From Chlamydiales bacterium (GTDB taxonomy: Bacteria; Chlamydiota; Chlamydiia; Chlamydiales; JACKPQ01), in contig JACKPQ010000002.1 in NCBI GenBank assembly GCA_024233435.1, positions 372,001 through 436,000 of the forward strand: DNA of 64,000 nt. The letters run 5' to 3'. A model generated the notes under the pieces. The model was not told the origin of the DNA, ran no database searches, and saw only the letters and a list, made by a program, of their open reading frames with translations. How positions within the stretch are numbered: position 1 is the first letter of the stretch; the number at the start of each line of letters is the position of its first letter. The translations under genes and the position numbers were made by a program. Shown in pieces: positions 24,749-33,768 of the stretch.

Positions 24749-25003
24749 TTATATTAACCTGATTAGGTGCTGAAGCTCGCTTCTTTTCTTGCGGAGGACG
24801 TAGCCTTGGTGGAGCTTGCGTAGGATCTCGAGGAAGGGAAAGGGGAGCCAGGTGTCGCCTACGTGGTTGGCGAGGTAGAAGGCAAAGGAGTGGGCATCGC
24901 CCTGGGGATAGGCGTTTGCGGCTTGGAGGAAGGCGTCAAAGCGAGAGCCTGGAGGGATGGAGCTGAGCGTTAGATAGACTGCTATTAGCTTGTCTTTCAT
25001 CAT
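24749..25003 (-). pseudogene. Truncated paralogue of the 188-residue gene at 25425
   Basis: The 84-residue frame MMKDKLIAVYLTLSSIPPGS... matches the C-terminal half (about residues 107-182) of the intact protein at 25425-25991, with identical runs such as SRFDAFLQAANAYPQGDAHS and DTWLPFPFLEILRKLHQGY. The similarity also holds at DNA level for about 210 bases (roughly 24776-24985 against 25450-25660), with many synonymous changes. The N-terminal half is missing where an IS66 remnant now lies. It could still be translated from its own ATG, but is most simply a broken duplicate. Confidence 0.65.
24776..24985 (-). repeat. Direct repeat copy 1 (paralogue segment)
   Basis: About 210 bases closely match 25450-25660 in the same orientation, roughly 675 bases away. 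Both are coding for the same protein segment, so selection as well as recent copying may keep them alike. Confidence 0.7.
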
Positions 25004-25059
25004 GCATCTCGTACGAGAATAGGAACGCCAAGGTGGGCTAGTGCATTTCTTTTGGACCG

Positions 25060-25347
25060 TTAGTTTTGCAGGAGCTTGTGGATTTTTTGAGAGTTGTGCC
25101 CCATCAGCAAATTCATGACCTTTTCGAGATAGCTCTCGGAGTTTACCCCATGAGATTGAGGGGTTTGCGCGAGTGTTAGCAGGACTGCTGCTGCTTCTCC
25201 GCTGCCTTCACTGCCCATAAAAATCCAGTTTTTAGCTCTATTTCTACCGGCCTTATCAACCGTGTAAATAGCATGACTTAATCCGAGTCCCAATCCCACG
25301 TAGGACTTGATGGATCGTCTTTTTCTGGAGGTTTGCCTATTATAATG
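25060..25347 (-). mobile_element. IS66-family transposase remnant
   Basis: The minus-strand frame (open from 25347, no ATG; GTG at 25299) ends with a segment typical of the C-terminus of IS66 transposases: RAKNWIFMGSEGSGEAAAVL, then LAQTPQSHGVNSESYLEKVM and NSQKIHKLLQN. Full IS66 transposases have about 500 residues; at most 95 codons remain and the part upstream of NWIF no longer matches well. No inverted terminal repeats were found. It lies between the truncated and intact copies of the 188-residue gene and marks an old insertion. Confidence 0.7.
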
Positions 25348-25424
25348 TTATGGATATTACCTAATAGACCAGTATCTGAAAAGAAAAACTGTTGTTTTGA
25401 ATTTTCAATAAGAATCCCTGCGAT

Positions 25425-25991
25425 TTACGAACAACATTGTAGCAAATCAATGAGGCGCTGGAGCTCGCTGTTTTTCTTACGCAGGATGTATCCTTGGTGG
25501 AGCTTGCGTAGGATTTCGAGGAAGGGGAAGGGAAGCCAGGTGTCGCCTGCATGATTGGCGAGGTAGAAGGCAAACGAGTGGGCATCTCCTTGAGGATAGG
25601 CATTAGCGGCTTGGAGGAAGGCGTCAAAGCGGGAGCCTGGAGGGATGGAGCTGAGTGTGAGGTAGGCAATGGAGAGCTCTTCTATGAAGTGAGGGTTTTC
25701 GTTCTGATCAGATGTTTTGAGCATCTCAAGGTGCTCTTTGATGATTTGGGCTGCTTGGGCAATTTCTTCGGGTGCTTTTGATCCGCGCGAGCCGCGTGAA
25801 AATAGGGATGTAGCAAAAACTTTTTTGAAAAAGAGAAGGAGCGAGCCGTTGATGAGGCGCTGACGCTTTTCAGGGTCTTGATCGAAGGGTTTTTGCTGCT
25901 TTTGATCGCCATGTTTATCGCCAATCGGCTCAACCGGCGGAGGGCTCCTGGCAGGGTCAAACTTCGGGGGCGGGGTAAAAAAATCGTCCAT
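25425..25991 (-). CDS. Unknown protein, 188 residues, intact paralogue
   Basis: I do not recognise this family. The first 45 residues are proline-rich and charged (FTPPPKFDPARSPPPVEPIG, then KHGDQKQQKPFDQDPEK), likely disordered. Residues 46-70 are hydrophobic and basic (RLINGSLLLFFKKVFATSLFSRGSRG). The rest is helical, ending with the segment duplicated at 24749-25003. No signal peptide is seen. The ATG lacks a close ribosome binding site; a GGAG lies 14 bases upstream. It is divergent from uhpC with 75 bases between. The copy number and the neighbouring IS remnant suggest a lineage-specific gene family. Confidence 0.65.
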   Translation of the reverse strand: MDDFFTPPPKFDPARSPPPVEPIGDKHGDQKQQKPFDQDPEKRQRLINGSLLLFFKKVFATSLFSRGSRGSKAPEEIAQAAQIIKEHLEMLKTSDQNENPHFIEELSIAYLTLSSIPPGSRFDAFLQAANAYPQGDAHSFAFYLANHAGDTWLPFPFLEILRKLHQGYILRKKNSELQRLIDLLQCCS

Positions 25992-26066
25992 AATTCGCTA
26001 AAAACTCCAAAGTCTGCTACCATCAACCTTTAACTGTAACATGCCAAAGTAAAGCATTTTTATTGA

Positions 26067-27407
26067 ATGAAAAAGATTTTTAGATTTTTTATCCCACCTG
26101 AGAAACGCTCAGACATTGCTGAACAGGCTCTGGTCAAGAAGCGCTATGCTTATTGGAGATGGCGCACCTTCTTTGGGATGTACTCTGGCTATGCGATGTT
26201 TTATCTGACACGCAAGAGCTTTAATGCGGCCAAACCAGCCTTGATGGAAGGGCTTGGCCTGACCATTACTGATTTGGGCATTTTAGGCACTGCTTTTAGC
26301 TTAGCTTATGGGTTAAGTAAGTTTTTGAGTGGTGTTTTAGGCGATCGCTCTAATCCTCGCTATTTTATGGGGATTGGCCTGATTGTTACGGGTGTGCTCA
26401 ATTTGATTTTTGGTGCAGCCTCAACGATCTGGGTATTCTTAGTGCTGTGGGCCTTAAATGGTTGCTTCCAAGGTTGGGGGTGGCCTCCTTGTGCAAAGCT
26501 TTTGACACATTGGTACTCACAGAATGAAAGAGGTCGTTGGTGGGGGCTTTGGAATACATCTCACAATTTGGGTGCTTTTGTCATTCCCGTGATTGTGACT
26601 TGGGCAATCGGTGCCTTTAGCTGGCGCTCTGGGATGTATATTCCCGGGATCATTGCTATTTTAGGGGGATTAGGTGTGATATACACTTTGCGTGATACCC
26701 CTCAGTCGATGGGATTGCCTCCAATTGAAAAATTTCGAAAGGATGAGCCGGATGGAGCTCCAGTTGATGAAAAGATTAAGCTTAGCTCAAAAGAGATCTT
26801 AGTTAAGTATGTGTTCAAAAACGTCTATATTTGGCTCCTTGCGATTGCGTATTTCTTCATCTACTTTTTGCGCGAAGGGGTCAACGAGTGGATGCAGATG
26901 TTTTTTACTCAATCTTGCGGATTTTCTTTAGGGCAAGCAAACGTAGGTTTGAGCTTTTTTGAAGCAGGTGGGTTCCTTGGTAGTTTAGCAGCGGGGTGGA
27001 TTTCTGACAGAATTTTTAATGGCAACCGTGGACCTGTCAATGTGTTGTTTTCAATGGGGATTCTCGGGATGCTCGCGGTTCTTTGGATGACGCCACACGG
27101 CCATGTTACTTTTGCAACTGGTGCAATGTTTTTAACAGGGTTTATGATTTTTGGTCCGCAAATGCTCATTGGGATGGCAGCGGTTGAGCGCTCACATAAA
27201 AGCGCTGCAGGCACGGCATCGGGATTTGTTGGCTGGTTTGCTTATCTGGGATCGGCTGCAGCGGGTTGGCCGCTTAGCAAGATCAAGCAAGTGGCTGGAT
27301 GGGGACCTGTCTTTGCAGCTCTTGCCGGATGCGCCATCGTTGCGATTCTTTTATTGCTTCCCCTCTGGTCTAAAAAACGTGATCCAGAGTATGCTGAAGC
27401 CATATGA
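26067..27407 (+). CDS. uhpC: Hexose-phosphate antiporter, UhpC/UhpT type
   Basis: A major facilitator protein of the organophosphate:phosphate antiporter family; chlamydial UhpC (CT544) imports glucose 6-phosphate from the host in exchange for phosphate. The 446 residues have about 12 membrane helices. Family marks are YAMFYLTRKSFNAAKPALM near 45, SYGLSKFLSG-type LAYGLSKFLSGVLGDRSNPR near 87, WALNGCFQGWGWPPCAKLL near 130 and WNTSHNLGAF near 161. A charged cytoplasmic loop precedes helix 7. The start ATG has no clear ribosome binding site. The gene overlaps dnaE by 4 bases, an odd pairing that is also found in Chlamydia. Confidence 0.93.
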   Translation: MKKIFRFFIPPEKRSDIAEQALVKKRYAYWRWRTFFGMYSGYAMFYLTRKSFNAAKPALMEGLGLTITDLGILGTAFSLAYGLSKFLSGVLGDRSNPRYFMGIGLIVTGVLNLIFGAASTIWVFLVLWALNGCFQGWGWPPCAKLLTHWYSQNERGRWWGLWNTSHNLGAFVIPVIVTWAIGAFSWRSGMYIPGIIAILGGLGVIYTLRDTPQSMGLPPIEKFRKDEPDGAPVDEKIKLSSKEILVKYVFKNVYIWLLAIAYFFIYFLREGVNEWMQMFFTQSCGFSLGQANVGLSFFEAGGFLGSLAAGWISDRIFNGNRGPVNVLFSMGILGMLAVLWMTPHGHVTFATGAMFLTGFMIFGPQMLIGMAAVERSHKSAAGTASGFVGWFAYLGSAAAGWPLSKIKQVAGWGPVFAALAGCAIVAILLLLPLWSKKRDPEYAEAI

Positions 27408-30400
27408 ACAGCTGGGTTTCCCTTCACACCCATTCACAATATTCGATACTCGACTCCACCGCATCGCCTAAGGCGCTTGCTAAGCGTGCCAAGGAGATGG
27501 GCGCGCCGGCCCTTGCCCTAACGGATTTTGGCAATTTGTACGGTGCCGTTGATTTTTTTAAGGCGTGCAAAGCTGAAGGCATTAAAGCCATCATTGGCTG
27601 CGAATTGATGCTAGCCCCTGAGGCTTGTACTGAGAAGAAAAAAACGCCAGGTGTTCCTGTTGGAACGCCGATCGTTTTGCTTGTTAAAAACGCAATTGGC
27701 TATCATAACTTGTGTAAATTATCGTCAGCTGCACACATCGATGGTTTTTACTATTTTCCACGTATCGATAAAGAGCTTTTGGCAGAGCATAGCGAAGGGC
27801 TCATCTGCTTGTCGGGCCCACTCACATCAAAGCTTGCGCGCCTTGTGATTGAAGGGCAAGATCCAGGTGAGGAAATCGAATGGTATTGCCGCACTTTTGG
27901 CGACGATTTTTACTTAGAAGTCCAAAACCACATCATGGAAACGGATGATGGTTTATCGAAAGAGAGCTGGCTACATGCGCAGTATCAGGATTTTGTTGAT
28001 GGTCAGCAAAAGGTGATCACGGCTTTTAAAGAACTTTCAAAAAAATATGGCGTTCCATTAGTTGCTACAAACGATGTGCATTATCTTAATCGCAAAGATT
28101 GGAAAGCTCATGAAGTTTTGATGAATGTGCAGTCAGGCGAGCCTTGCTCAATCATTGAGCGCGACTCTTTCGGGAATCCAAAAGCAAAAGTTCCCAATCC
28201 AAAACGGCAGGTGACATCAAGCCACGAGCATGATTTTAAGTCCTACGAGGAGATGAAAAAGCGTTTTTCAAATGTGCCTGGAGCTTTAGAAGAAACGTTA
28301 AAAATCGCTGAGAAATGCACGTTCACATTTGATTTCTCTCAAAGGCATTATCCTGTGTTTGTTCCTCCAGAACTAGAAGGGAAGCCTTATACAGCTGAGG
28401 AACGAAAAGCAGCAGCGGAAGAATATTTATGCGCGCTCTGCCATGCAGCAATTCCTAAAAAATATACACCTGAAGCACTTATTAATATCGATGATAGCGA
28501 CCCGATGAAAGTTGTAGCGGATCGCTTGAATTATGAACTTGACATCATCATCTCAAAGGGGATGTGCGATTACCTATTGATTGTGCGTGATTTTATCGCG
28601 TGGGCAAAAGAGCAGGGAATTCCTGTGGGTCCTGGTCGAGGGTCGGGTGCGGGCTCCATTATTTTGTATTTGATAGGCATTACCGATATCGAGCCGCTGC
28701 GTTTCAGCTTATTCTTTGAAAGGTTCATCAATCCTGAGCGCTTATCATATCCTGATATCGACGTTGATATTTGCATGGAGAGGCGCCATGAGGTGATCGA
28801 TTATACGTTGCGCAAGTATGGCCGTGAAAATGTAGCACAGATCATCACATTTGGAACGATGAAAGCAAAAATGGTTGTTCGCGATGTGGGGCGCGTTCTC
28901 AGTGTGCCTCTTGTCAAAGTCAATAAGATTGCAAAGCTCATTCCAGACGATTTAAACATCACGCTTGAAAAAGCTTTGGAAGTGGATCAAGAGCTGAAAG
29001 AGCTTTGTGAAAGCGATAGTGAAGCACGAGAAATCATCGAGTATGGCAAGAAGCTTGAAGGCTCTATTCGCAACACAGGCATTCATGCAGCAGGTCTTAT
29101 CATTTCAGGAGAGCCTCTTACAGATCACATCCCGATTTGCAGTGCTAAAGATTCAGATATCTATGCAACGCAATTTTCGATGAAGCCGGTGGAAGCTGTA
29201 GGTATGCTCAAGATTGACTTTTTGGGACTTAAGACGTTGACATCGATTCAAAAAGCTGTTGATACCATCGAAAAAAGAAATGGGCTTAAAATAGATTGGG
29301 CTAATTTGCCTCTCGATGATGCCAAAACCTTTGAGCTTTTAACTCAAGGCAAAACAAAAGGGATATTCCAGCTAGAATCGAGCGGCATGCAAGATCTAGC
29401 ACGTCAGCTCCATATCGATAAGTTCGAAGAGATCATCGCTGTGGGAGCTCTTTATAGGCCGGGTCCGATGGAGATGATTCCCTCCTTTATAGCGCGCAAA
29501 CATGGCTCTGAAGCTATCGACAACGATCACCCTCTTATGAAAGACATTTTGGATGAGACATACGGCATCATGGTCTATCAAGAGCAAGTCATGCAGATTG
29601 CTCAAAAACTTGCGGGATATAGTCTTGGCGAAGGTGATGTGCTCCGCCGTGCGATGGGTAAAAAAGATCACAAAGAGATGGCTAGTCAAAGAGAAAAATT
29701 CCGTGCAGGAGCTATTGCCAATGGCATTTCAGAAGAAGTAGCGATGCGGATTTTTGACAAGGTTGAAAAATTTGCATCGTATGGCTTTAATAAATCGCAT
29801 GCGACAGCTTATGGCTATTTGAGTTACGCAACAGCGTTTTTTAAAGCCAATTACCCTAAAGAGTGGCATGCAGCACTGATGACCACTGATATCGATGATT
29901 TGACAAAAGTGACCAAGCATATCAGTGAAGCTGCAGAATTTGGCATTCCGACCTTGCCTCCTGATGTCAATGAATCGAGCATCGAGTTTTTTCCAACAGA
30001 AAAGGGGATTCGCTTTGCGCTAGCTGGCATTAAAGGCGTTGGGCGAGGTGTTGTAGAAGCTATTTTAGAAGAGCGTCAAAAAGGGGGGCCTTTTGCAAGT
30101 TTGCTCGATTTTTTAAAGCGCATAGACTCGACAAAAGTAGGAAAAAAAGTTGTCGAAAACCTCATCATTGCAGGATGCTTTGATTGGACGGGGTGGTCGC
30201 GCAAGTGCTTGGTAGAAAATCTAGAGCCCATGTTTGAAAGCGCTGTCCGCGAGCAAAAAGAAAAATCCAAAGGTGTGATGGATCTGTTTGAGCTCATTGG
30301 CGAGCAAAAATTAGGCTTCGAAGAACCTAAAGATACAGTAACAGAGCTGCCCAAACAGGAAATTCTTAAAAAAGAAAAAGAGCTGCTGGGCTTTTACTTA

Positions 30401-31078
30401 AGCGGGCATCCGATGGATGAGTATCGAAAAACGCTTTGTCAAATTGATGTGACACCCCTTGAAAATCTCAAAGAGATTAAGCACGGTAGCGCGATCAAAG
30501 CGGCTTTTATCATTGAGAGCCTATCGACAAAGATTTCCAAGGCGCAGAAGAAATTTGCGATTTTAGCCATTAGTGATGGAGTCGAAAGGTACGAGCTGCC
30601 AATTTGGCCTAATCAGTACGAGGAAAAAGGGCATCTGCTTTTAGAAAATGCACTCATTCTTGCTGTGCTGGTTGTGAATAATGAAGATGGAGAAGTCTCG
30701 CTCAAGTGTCAGTGGTTTGATGAGTTGATAGGATTGGATGAGGCTCGGCTTAGTGAGGCAGAAGATGCTTTCAAAAGCGCAAAGCGGTATGCTCGGAAAA
30801 AGCCTGTAGAAGAGAAGATAGTGAAAGAACCAGAGCCTGCTACGCAAACATTAAAAATATTACTTGATGCCGATACCGCTAAATTATCTCACATTTTGCA
30901 CCTAAAAAAATTATTTCACACATTTCCAGGAAATGTACCTGTGGAGGTCCATTTTCAGGCAGCAGATAAATCGCTTGGTCAAATCAGCATCGATGCAACT
31001 TGGGGAGTAACTCTTAACTCTCAGTTACAGAGCGGATTAGATCAACTCCCGAGCTTAATTCGTTGCGGTGTATCTTAA
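27404..31078 (+). CDS. dnaE: DNA polymerase III alpha subunit
   Basis: The replicative polymerase catalytic chain, 1224 residues. The N-terminal PHP domain begins with SLHTHSQYSILDSTAS and HVHYLNRKD-type metal residues (ATNDVHYLNRKDWKAHE near 218). The polymerase palm carries GPGRGSGAGSIILYLIGITDIEPLRF near 407-432, written here by its key GRGSGAGS, and PDIDVDICMERRHEV (aspartate pair near 450). FNKSHATAYGYLSY near 790 belongs to the fingers, and an OB-like domain lies near 1000. ATGA overlap with uhpC indicates translational coupling. Confidence 0.97.
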   Translation: MNSWVSLHTHSQYSILDSTASPKALAKRAKEMGAPALALTDFGNLYGAVDFFKACKAEGIKAIIGCELMLAPEACTEKKKTPGVPVGTPIVLLVKNAIGYHNLCKLSSAAHIDGFYYFPRIDKELLAEHSEGLICLSGPLTSKLARLVIEGQDPGEEIEWYCRTFGDDFYLEVQNHIMETDDGLSKESWLHAQYQDFVDGQQKVITAFKELSKKYGVPLVATNDVHYLNRKDWKAHEVLMNVQSGEPCSIIERDSFGNPKAKVPNPKRQVTSSHEHDFKSYEEMKKRFSNVPGALEETLKIAEKCTFTFDFSQRHYPVFVPPELEGKPYTAEERKAAAEEYLCALCHAAIPKKYTPEALINIDDSDPMKVVADRLNYELDIIISKGMCDYLLIVRDFIAWAKEQGIPVGPGRGSGAGSIILYLIGITDIEPLRFSLFFERFINPERLSYPDIDVDICMERRHEVIDYTLRKYGRENVAQIITFGTMKAKMVVRDVGRVLSVPLVKVNKIAKLIPDDLNITLEKALEVDQELKELCESDSEAREIIEYGKKLEGSIRNTGIHAAGLIISGEPLTDHIPICSAKDSDIYATQFSMKPVEAVGMLKIDFLGLKTLTSIQKAVDTIEKRNGLKIDWANLPLDDAKTFELLTQGKTKGIFQLESSGMQDLARQLHIDKFEEIIAVGALYRPGPMEMIPSFIARKHGSEAIDNDHPLMKDILDETYGIMVYQEQVMQIAQKLAGYSLGEGDVLRRAMGKKDHKEMASQREKFRAGAIANGISEEVAMRIFDKVEKFASYGFNKSHATAYGYLSYATAFFKANYPKEWHAALMTTDIDDLTKVTKHISEAAEFGIPTLPPDVNESSIEFFPTEKGIRFALAGIKGVGRGVVEAILEERQKGGPFASLLDFLKRIDSTKVGKKVVENLIIAGCFDWTGWSRKCLVENLEPMFESAVREQKEKSKGVMDLFELIGEQKLGFEEPKDTVTELPKQEILKKEKELLGFYLSGHPMDEYRKTLCQIDVTPLENLKEIKHGSAIKAAFIIESLSTKISKAQKKFAILAISDGVERYELPIWPNQYEEKGHLLLENALILAVLVVNNEDGEVSLKCQWFDELIGLDEARLSEAEDAFKSAKRYARKKPVEEKIVKEPEPATQTLKILLDADTAKLSHILHLKKLFHTFPGNVPVEVHFQAADKSLGQISIDATWGVTLNSQLQSGLDQLPSLIRCGVS

Positions 31079-31098
31079 ATTATGGTAGTATAAACATT

Positions 31099-32007
31099 AT
31101 GTATAATAGGATTCTTTTCTCTTTTGCTCTATTGGCAACCAGCTTTGGATTTTCAGAAGCTGCATGGGATTATTTTAGCGCTGCCCAATCAGCAGAGCAC
31201 GAGAAAAATTGGAAAAGTGTTGTTCACAACTGCCATGTTGTGGTCACAACCTACGAAAATTCACCATTTGCATCAGAGGCCCTTTTTATGATGGGGGTAG
31301 CCTACTTCGAGATGGGTGAGAATGAGCTTGCTAACGAGTGCTTTTCTGATTATTTGAAAAAACAGACGACACCTGAAGAGTTTGAGCAGGCTATTCGCTA
31401 TAAATTTGAGATTGCTCGTCGTTTTGAAGACGGGGCTAAGATGCACCTGATGGGATGGAAGCACATGCCCAAATGGCTGCCTGCCAAAGACCTTGCTATC
31501 GAGATTTACGACGAAGTGGTAGCGACGTTGCCACGTCATGAGCTTGCATCTGAAGGTCTTTATCGCAAAGCGCACTTACTTTATGAATTAAAAGATTACA
31601 AGCTAGCTATTGATGCCTATCAAGCCCTCATTCGTAGATTTCCTAAACATGCGCGCGCACCTGATAGCTATTTGGGAATTGGTAAAGTCTACATCAAGCA
31701 GTGTGAAGAAGAGTTTAAAGACCCGCAGTATCTTGATCAGGCTGAGATTAACCTGCGCAAATTTAGAGCAGATTTTCCTGCAGAAGATCGGTTAGCAGAT
31801 GCAGAGCAGATGCTTTTAGACATGAAAGAAAAATATGCTGCTGACTTATTTGAAACAGGTGAATTTTTCGAGCGCACAAAAAAGCCACAAGCAGCGATCC
31901 TTTACTACCATAATATTAAAAATCGCTATCCAGGAACAGAGGCTGCTAAAAAGTCTGAAAAACGCCTTAGCAAGCTAAACTATTCCAATCCACAACCCTC
32001 CTCATGA
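31099..32007 (+). CDS. Exported TPR protein, BamD-like
   Basis: This resembles BamD/YfiO, the TPR partner of BamA in outer-membrane protein assembly, and the chlamydial predicted outer-membrane protein CT546. From the ATG at 31099 it has 302 residues with a signal peptide (MYNRILFSFALLATSFGFSEA). Tetratrico-like repeats follow: FSAAQSAEHEKNWKSVVHNC, SPFASEALFMMGVAYFEMGE, LASEGLYRKAHLLYELKDYK, HARAPDSYLGIGKVYIKQCE. Unlike typical BamD there is no lipobox cysteine at the signal peptide end, so it is either periplasmic or held by partners. It follows dnaE by 20 bases and overlaps the LptE-like gene by 4. Confidence 0.75.
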   Translation: MYNRILFSFALLATSFGFSEAAWDYFSAAQSAEHEKNWKSVVHNCHVVVTTYENSPFASEALFMMGVAYFEMGENELANECFSDYLKKQTTPEEFEQAIRYKFEIARRFEDGAKMHLMGWKHMPKWLPAKDLAIEIYDEVVATLPRHELASEGLYRKAHLLYELKDYKLAIDAYQALIRRFPKHARAPDSYLGIGKVYIKQCEEEFKDPQYLDQAEINLRKFRADFPAEDRLADAEQMLLDMKEKYAADLFETGEFFERTKKPQAAILYYHNIKNRYPGTEAAKKSEKRLSKLNYSNPQPSS

Positions 32008-32591
32008 AAGCCCTTATAGCCATAGCCCTCATATTAAGTGGGTGTGGGTATCGTTTGGCAACACCTGGCGTTGCAGCTGATTATCCACAAGTAAGCGTGC
32101 CTTACGTCGAAGGGGATATAAGCGGAGTTTTAACCGCTGCTCTCGTCCGTGAGCTCAATGCACGTGGCCGGTTTGCTACCACAGATAAGGCCCGCTACAC
32201 CCTGCATGCTAAAATCATCCAAAACGAGAATGAGCAAATTGGTTGGCGCTTCGATCGTCAGGGCACCAACGCTAAACGCATCAGCCGTCTGCGCCCTGTT
32301 GAGAGCAAGCGCATCATGACAGTTCAAGTTTCCATTGAAGACAACACCAGTGGCAAGCTGGTCTTTGGGCCATCAAAAGTATCCGCCGATGTTGATTATG
32401 ACTACGTCAACTTTGACACCATTTCAGACCTTGCTTTTACACCTCCTGGTGGTGGTCCCCTTGTATCAGTTCTCTCATATTCCCTAGGTCAGCTTGATGC
32501 TGTCGAAGATGCTCAGACTGTGTCTTTAGCGCCCCTTTATCAAAAATTATCCAAGCTCATTGCCGAGGGCCTTGACGCATGTGAGCTCTAG
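32004..32591 (+). CDS. LptE-like LPS-assembly lipoprotein
   Basis: A 195-residue lipoprotein with lipobox ILSGC (Cys13) followed by GYRLATPG, the opening that marks LptE/RlpB proteins (C-G-Y/F-x-L). LptE plugs the LptD barrel that places lipopolysaccharide in the outer membrane. The remainder has the expected alternating fold, VAADYPQVSVPYVEGDIS, ELNARGRFATTDKARYTL, and a late helix. Coupling to the BamD-like gene by ATGA overlap supports an outer-membrane assembly unit. Sequence similarity is weak, so the name is an inference. Confidence 0.7.
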   Translation: MKALIAIALILSGCGYRLATPGVAADYPQVSVPYVEGDISGVLTAALVRELNARGRFATTDKARYTLHAKIIQNENEQIGWRFDRQGTNAKRISRLRPVESKRIMTVQVSIEDNTSGKLVFGPSKVSADVDYDYVNFDTISDLAFTPPGGGPLVSVLSYSLGQLDAVEDAQTVSLAPLYQKLSKLIAEGLDACEL

Positions 32592-32607
32592 GCTGTATGT
32601 ATAAGTT

Positions 32608-33039
32608 ATGGACACTCCAAAATCGGACAATGTAGTTTTTGTGGCAGAGCTCTCAGAGCTTCCCGATATGCTATCGTGGGTAAGGGCAAAAGCTAGTCTG
32701 GCCGGTTTTTCTCATAGCGCGCGTCATAAGATTGAAGTTTCTTTGGAGGAACTTCTGGTTAATATCATCTCATATGCTCATGCAGATGTCGCAGGGACAG
32801 TGGACCTAACTGCCCATTGGATTGTCGATGATTATATTGAGTACACCATCAAAGATCGCGGGCAAGCGTTTAACCCCGCCAAGCACAATGCCTTAATAGA
32901 TCCGGCTGTCCCTGTTGAAGAGCGGGCCGTTGGAGGAGTTGGTATTGCATTGGTTAAAGCATTCATGGACGAAATGCAGTACAAGCGCGAGGGCGTTTAT
33001 AACATTCTGACGTTGCGCAAATACTGCAAGACAAAGTAA
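32608..33039 (+). CDS. rsbW: RsbW-like anti-sigma factor / serine kinase
   Basis: A GHKL ATPase-fold protein of 143 residues. RsbW-type proteins bind a sigma factor, or phosphorylate anti-sigma antagonists in a partner-switching system; Chlamydia has one at the same place (CT549). The N box is EVSLEELLVNIISYAHAD (near 43-60, with the Glu and Asn), and the G1/G2 region DRGQAFNP (near 89) and VGGVGIALVKAFMDEM (near 111-126). It follows the LptE-like gene by 16 bases without an obvious ribosome binding site. The partner genes are not in this window. Confidence 0.85.
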   Translation: MDTPKSDNVVFVAELSELPDMLSWVRAKASLAGFSHSARHKIEVSLEELLVNIISYAHADVAGTVDLTAHWIVDDYIEYTIKDRGQAFNPAKHNALIDPAVPVEERAVGGVGIALVKAFMDEMQYKREGVYNILTLRKYCKTK

Positions 33040-33167
33040 TGCCACGTTCTGACTCCATGCTAAGCCTGAAGTGAGATAAGGCTATCTATGAGGCTGTGTT
33101 AGTCGCTTCTTCCGCCTCTGCAGTCTGTTGTAGTAGTCCGACTTAGCTATCTATTTTGCCAGATTGG

Positions 33168-33602
33168 CTAGCTGTGTTTCCCGATGGAGCTGATTACAGC
33201 TTCTGTGTCGAGGACCTCAGAGAGGTAGGACTTGAGGACTTTTAGCACGTACTTAGGAGAGTTGTACAGCCCGCTTGTTGAAAAGACAATTTCAAGGTTA
33301 GGCTCGTTATCTGAGATAAGGCTGATAAGTGTAAGGGTTGTGGGGTTTTCATCGATGATTTTGGGAACAATCCAAACGGCAAATTGGTGATTGAATAAGG
33401 TTACTTTATCGGAAGTTTCGATCACGTGAAAGTAATGCGGGAACTCTTCATCGTTTTGATCATCTTGTAGCTGCTCAACTTCCAATAAGCCCAGCTCTGA
33501 GAGGAGCTGAAGGTTAACCTCAATGATCCCATCTGGAACATAGTGGTTGAGGTTGGCGATAAAGCTTTGGAACGCATCTTCCAGTTCAATGGGGTTTAGC
33601 AT
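33168..33602 (-). CDS. Unknown protein, 144 residues (CT550-like position)
   Basis: I do not recognise a domain. The ATG at 33602 has a good AGAGG site 5 bases upstream and gives 144 residues, whereas the longer frame to 33764 adds low-complexity residues and overlaps the dacF promoter. The protein is soluble and acidic: MLNPIELEDAFQSFIANLNH, then LLEVEQLQDDQNDEEFPHYF and a C-terminal amphipathic helix VLKVLKSYLSEVLDT. The alternation of strands and helices resembles small chaperone-like proteins, including type III secretion chaperones, but that is only a guess. It lies between rsbW and dacF, where Chlamydia has CT550 of unknown function. Confidence 0.7.
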   Translation of the reverse strand: MLNPIELEDAFQSFIANLNHYVPDGIIEVNLQLLSELGLLEVEQLQDDQNDEEFPHYFHVIETSDKVTLFNHQFAVWIVPKIIDENPTTLTLISLISDNEPNLEIVFSTSGLYNSPKYVLKVLKSYLSEVLDTEAVISSIGKHS

Positions 33603-33731
33603 TGATCCTCTTGGTAATGTGCTAATACTTTTTTTAATAGAGCTATTCGTATTTTTTTGGAAAGCTTTAAAACAAAAAACATTGTAAAATTTATTTAAAT
33701 ATTGGCTATTGTGTTCTCTATCAGGGAGATA

Positions 33732-33760
33732 TTGATCTTTCAAAGAAGCGCTGCTATAAT
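33732..33760 (+). promoter_or_regulatory. dacF promoter, leaderless candidate
   Basis: TTGATC (33732-33737), a 17-base spacer and a perfect TATAAT (33755-33760). The -10 box ends 8 bases before the ATG at 33769, so the message should begin 0-2 bases before the start codon. There is no Shine-Dalgarno site. Confidence 0.7.
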
Positions 33761-33768
33761 GCACCTTT

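Noticed and set aside
25361..25669. Open frame of 102 codons on the minus strand
   Set aside because: Shadow of the 188-residue gene in another frame; the serine/proline-rich translation lacks features.
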